A stretch of DNA of 7,278 nt. Source: JBAZOJ01 sp041648755. Lineage in GTDB: Bacteria > Planctomycetota > B143-G9. Under the pieces are notes generated by a model. It made no database searches, was not told the DNA's origin, and saw only the letters and a program-made list of their open reading frames with translations. Every line of letters begins with the position of its first letter. Within the stretch, counting starts at the first letter, position 1. The DNA lies in NCBI GenBank assembly GCA_041648755.1, contig JBAZOJ010000191.1, positions 1 through 7,278 of the forward strand, in the 5' to 3' direction. The position numbers were made by a program, and so were the translations under genes. Below, piece after piece: positions 6,587 to 7,278 of this stretch.

Positions 6587-6804
6587 CTAATCGGCTTCCT
6601 GTGAGCCTTTGCGCAACAGGTCGATAGCTTTCGTGAGGGCAGCATCAAGTGAGGCATCCGGACCATTGTTGCCCGCCCTTCCAATAGGGAGTTTGTCAAC
6701 CAGAGTGCAGCGTCTGCCCGCAAGAACTGGCCCGCTGTCCGAAGAACCAGAACCTGGATTGTTCAGAGCAGGAAGAAACCTCCCAGGAACCCAATCAAAA
6801 CAAA
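6587..6804 (-). pseudogene. possible decayed gene remnant in the intergenic gap (no start codon)
   Basis: One minus-strand frame stays open from the terminator of the upstream gene to a TAG at 6587-6589. Its last ~40 residues look protein-like (LVDKLPIGRAGNNG, then SLDAALTKAIDLLRKG). The only ATG, GTG or TTG in frame here is a TTG about 11 codons before the stop, and a strong terminator lies upstream, so it cannot be expressed as an intact gene. It may be the 3' end of an older gene whose front was replaced. The alternative is chance; the opposite strand is also open here. The family was not recognised. Confidence 0.25.
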
Positions 6805-6830
6805 ACGGGCCGTCCGAGAGGACGGCCCGT
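6792..6830 (-). terminator. strong intrinsic terminator of the upstream CFI-box gene
   Basis: On the minus strand ACGGGCCGTCC-TCTC-GGACGGCCCGT is a perfect 11-bp stem with a 4-nt loop (6805-6830), followed by TTTTGTTTTGATT. It lies 22 bp past the TAA of the gene entering from the right edge and separates that gene from the promoter at 6555-6583. Confidence 0.92.
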
Positions 6831-6838
6831 TCTCTGCT

Positions 6839-6852
6839 CCGGCCGAAGCCGG
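6839..6852 (-). other. UUCG tetraloop hairpin directly after the stop codon
   Basis: The minus strand reads CCGGC-TTCG-GCCGG immediately behind TAA, a 5-bp stem closed by the very stable C(UUCG)G tetraloop. It precedes the terminator hairpin by 8 bases and corresponds to 2453-2464 behind the other paralogue. It could protect the 3' end or assist termination; this is inference. Confidence 0.5.
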
Positions 6853-7212
6853 TTAATGAATCAGTCTGCGCACGACCGCCCTGAAGGAAGCTGGCATAGC
6901 CTTGGCTACCTCGGGCGATACGGCGTAGTAGTTTGCGACAATTGCCGCGCCAACGGAAGAGCTCTGCAGAGAGCCATCGCGCACCGCGCAAAGCCCGCGG
7001 ACGCTCTCCGCAGATATCGTGCCAAATGCAGCGGTCGCGATAAAACAGCCGCCACCGCCGGAAGTAACGGCGCCATTCTGCGACGGAGGCGCGGGAGGAC
7101 CGTTTGGAGCGAGAACCTCGATCTTCGCGCCAGCTTTCACAGGGCGCTCATCCTGAGACTCGATGAAGTACAGGATAGCTTCCTCGTAAGAGTAGATCCA
7201 GCAGCCTTCGCC
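6848..7212 (-). repeat. direct repeat copy B: shared C-terminal cassette
   Basis: Partner of 2461-2825, in the same orientation, gap-free, offset 4387 bp and about 91% identical. Beyond 7212 the identity falls off over about 45 bp with a one-codon length difference, then a 14-base match (GAACCTGTACACCT on the plus strand, 7261-7274 against 2871-2884) shows that homology continues into the preceding module. Confidence 0.9.
6853..7059 (-). other. CFI-box C-terminal region of the second surface protein
   Basis: Same layout as 2466-2672: GGGG, CFIATAAFG, ESVRGLCAVRD, YYAVSPEVAKAM and a basic end. Within the region from GGGG onward only three residues differ between the copies (Ala/Thr after AAFG, Asp/Asn before YY, and the final Gln/His). 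Confidence 0.82.
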
Positions 7213-7278
7213 TGCGGGTACGCCGCCTTCGGCATAATAGTAATCGCCGAGTTCGCCGTCGAACCTGTACACCTGCGT
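6853..7278 (-). CDS. C-terminal part of a second CFI-box surface protein (5' end beyond the window)
   Basis: Only the last 141 residues are inside the window; the frame is open to base 7278, and a GTG codon at 7270-7272 is an internal valine (QVYRF), not a start. The visible part is the end of a GWNLVG-type module (VYRF, then GEGCWIYSYEEAILYF), a PPAPPSQNG linker, GGGG, the Cys of the CFI-box (codon 7045-7047) with FIATAAFG, and a tail ending in RAVVRRLIH. Over the last 119 residues there are 8 differences from the 1353-residue neighbour (about 93% identity). The 21 residues between VYRF and the shared block differ strongly and are one residue longer. It is presumably also exported, but its body and signal peptide cannot be seen. 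It is transcribed before the neighbour and ends in its own terminator, so the two are tandem paralogues in separate transcription units. Confidence 0.9.
   Translation of the reverse strand, partial: TQVYRFDGELGDYYYAEGGVPAGEGCWIYSYEEAILYFIESQDERPVKAGAKIEVLAPNGPPAPPSQNGAVTSGGGGCFIATAAFGTISAESVRGLCAVRDGSLQSSSVGAAIVANYYAVSPEVAKAMPASFRAVVRRLIH

Noticed and set aside
6609..6884. 91-residue plus-strand open frame in the gap
   Set aside because: It spans the terminator and enters the antisense of the cassette; there is no ribosome site and the composition is low-information.
6587..6991. 134-residue minus-strand frame as an intact gene
   Set aside because: It begins out of frame inside the CFI-box cassette and runs through a strong terminator hairpin; only its tail shows any coding-like character.
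7270..7272. GTG as the start of the right-edge gene
   Set aside because: The frame stays open to the edge and the codon aligns with an internal valine of the paralogue (VYRF).
1..7278. CRISPR arrays, tRNA or rRNA genes, insertion sequences
   Set aside because: No short spaced repeats, no cloverleaf or rRNA-like stretch, and no transposase or terminal inverted repeats were found on reading both strands; the only sizeable repeat is the coding cassette.

Overview
The window is a moderately GC-rich (by eye) bacterial segment with compact convergent genes, Shine-Dalgarno leaders, one near-consensus sigma70-type promoter and hairpin-plus-U-tract terminators. Nothing fixes the lineage. A bacterial deoxyhypusine-synthase-like protein next to very large secreted proteins with a C-terminal CFI-box suggests an uncultivated Gram-negative-type bacterium; this is inference.

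Left part, + strand: the 3' portion of an M1-family (gluzincin) zinc metallopeptidase gene runs in from the left edge and ends at 1260. After 86 bp comes an intact 348-residue gene of the deoxyhypusine synthase superfamily (1347-2393). A hairpin terminator at about 2417-2448 ends it and probably also stops transcription arriving from the opposite strand.

Right part, - strand: a 1353-residue exported protein (2466-6527) has a signal peptide, a beta-sandwich, a long propeller-like region, a right-handed beta-helix, a GWNLVG-type beta module, a Pro/Gly-rich linker and a C-terminal CFI-box (Gly-rich stretch, then CFIATAAFG). It has its own promoter (TTGACA, 17 bp, TACAAT) and a strong ribosome binding site. 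Upstream of it on the same strand, and entering from the right edge, is the 3' end of a second gene whose last 119 residues are about 93% identical to the first. The two ends form a direct repeat of about 365 bp with roughly 91% nucleotide identity.

The 325-bp gap between the two surface-protein genes holds the terminator of the upstream gene, a start-less stretch that looks like decayed coding sequence, and the promoter of the downstream gene. The most notable signal is this tandem CFI-box pair: different exported bodies carried on nearly identical C-terminal cassettes, with a fully identical block of 23 codons near the C-terminus that points to recent gene conversion. No CRISPR array, tRNA, rRNA or insertion sequence was seen.
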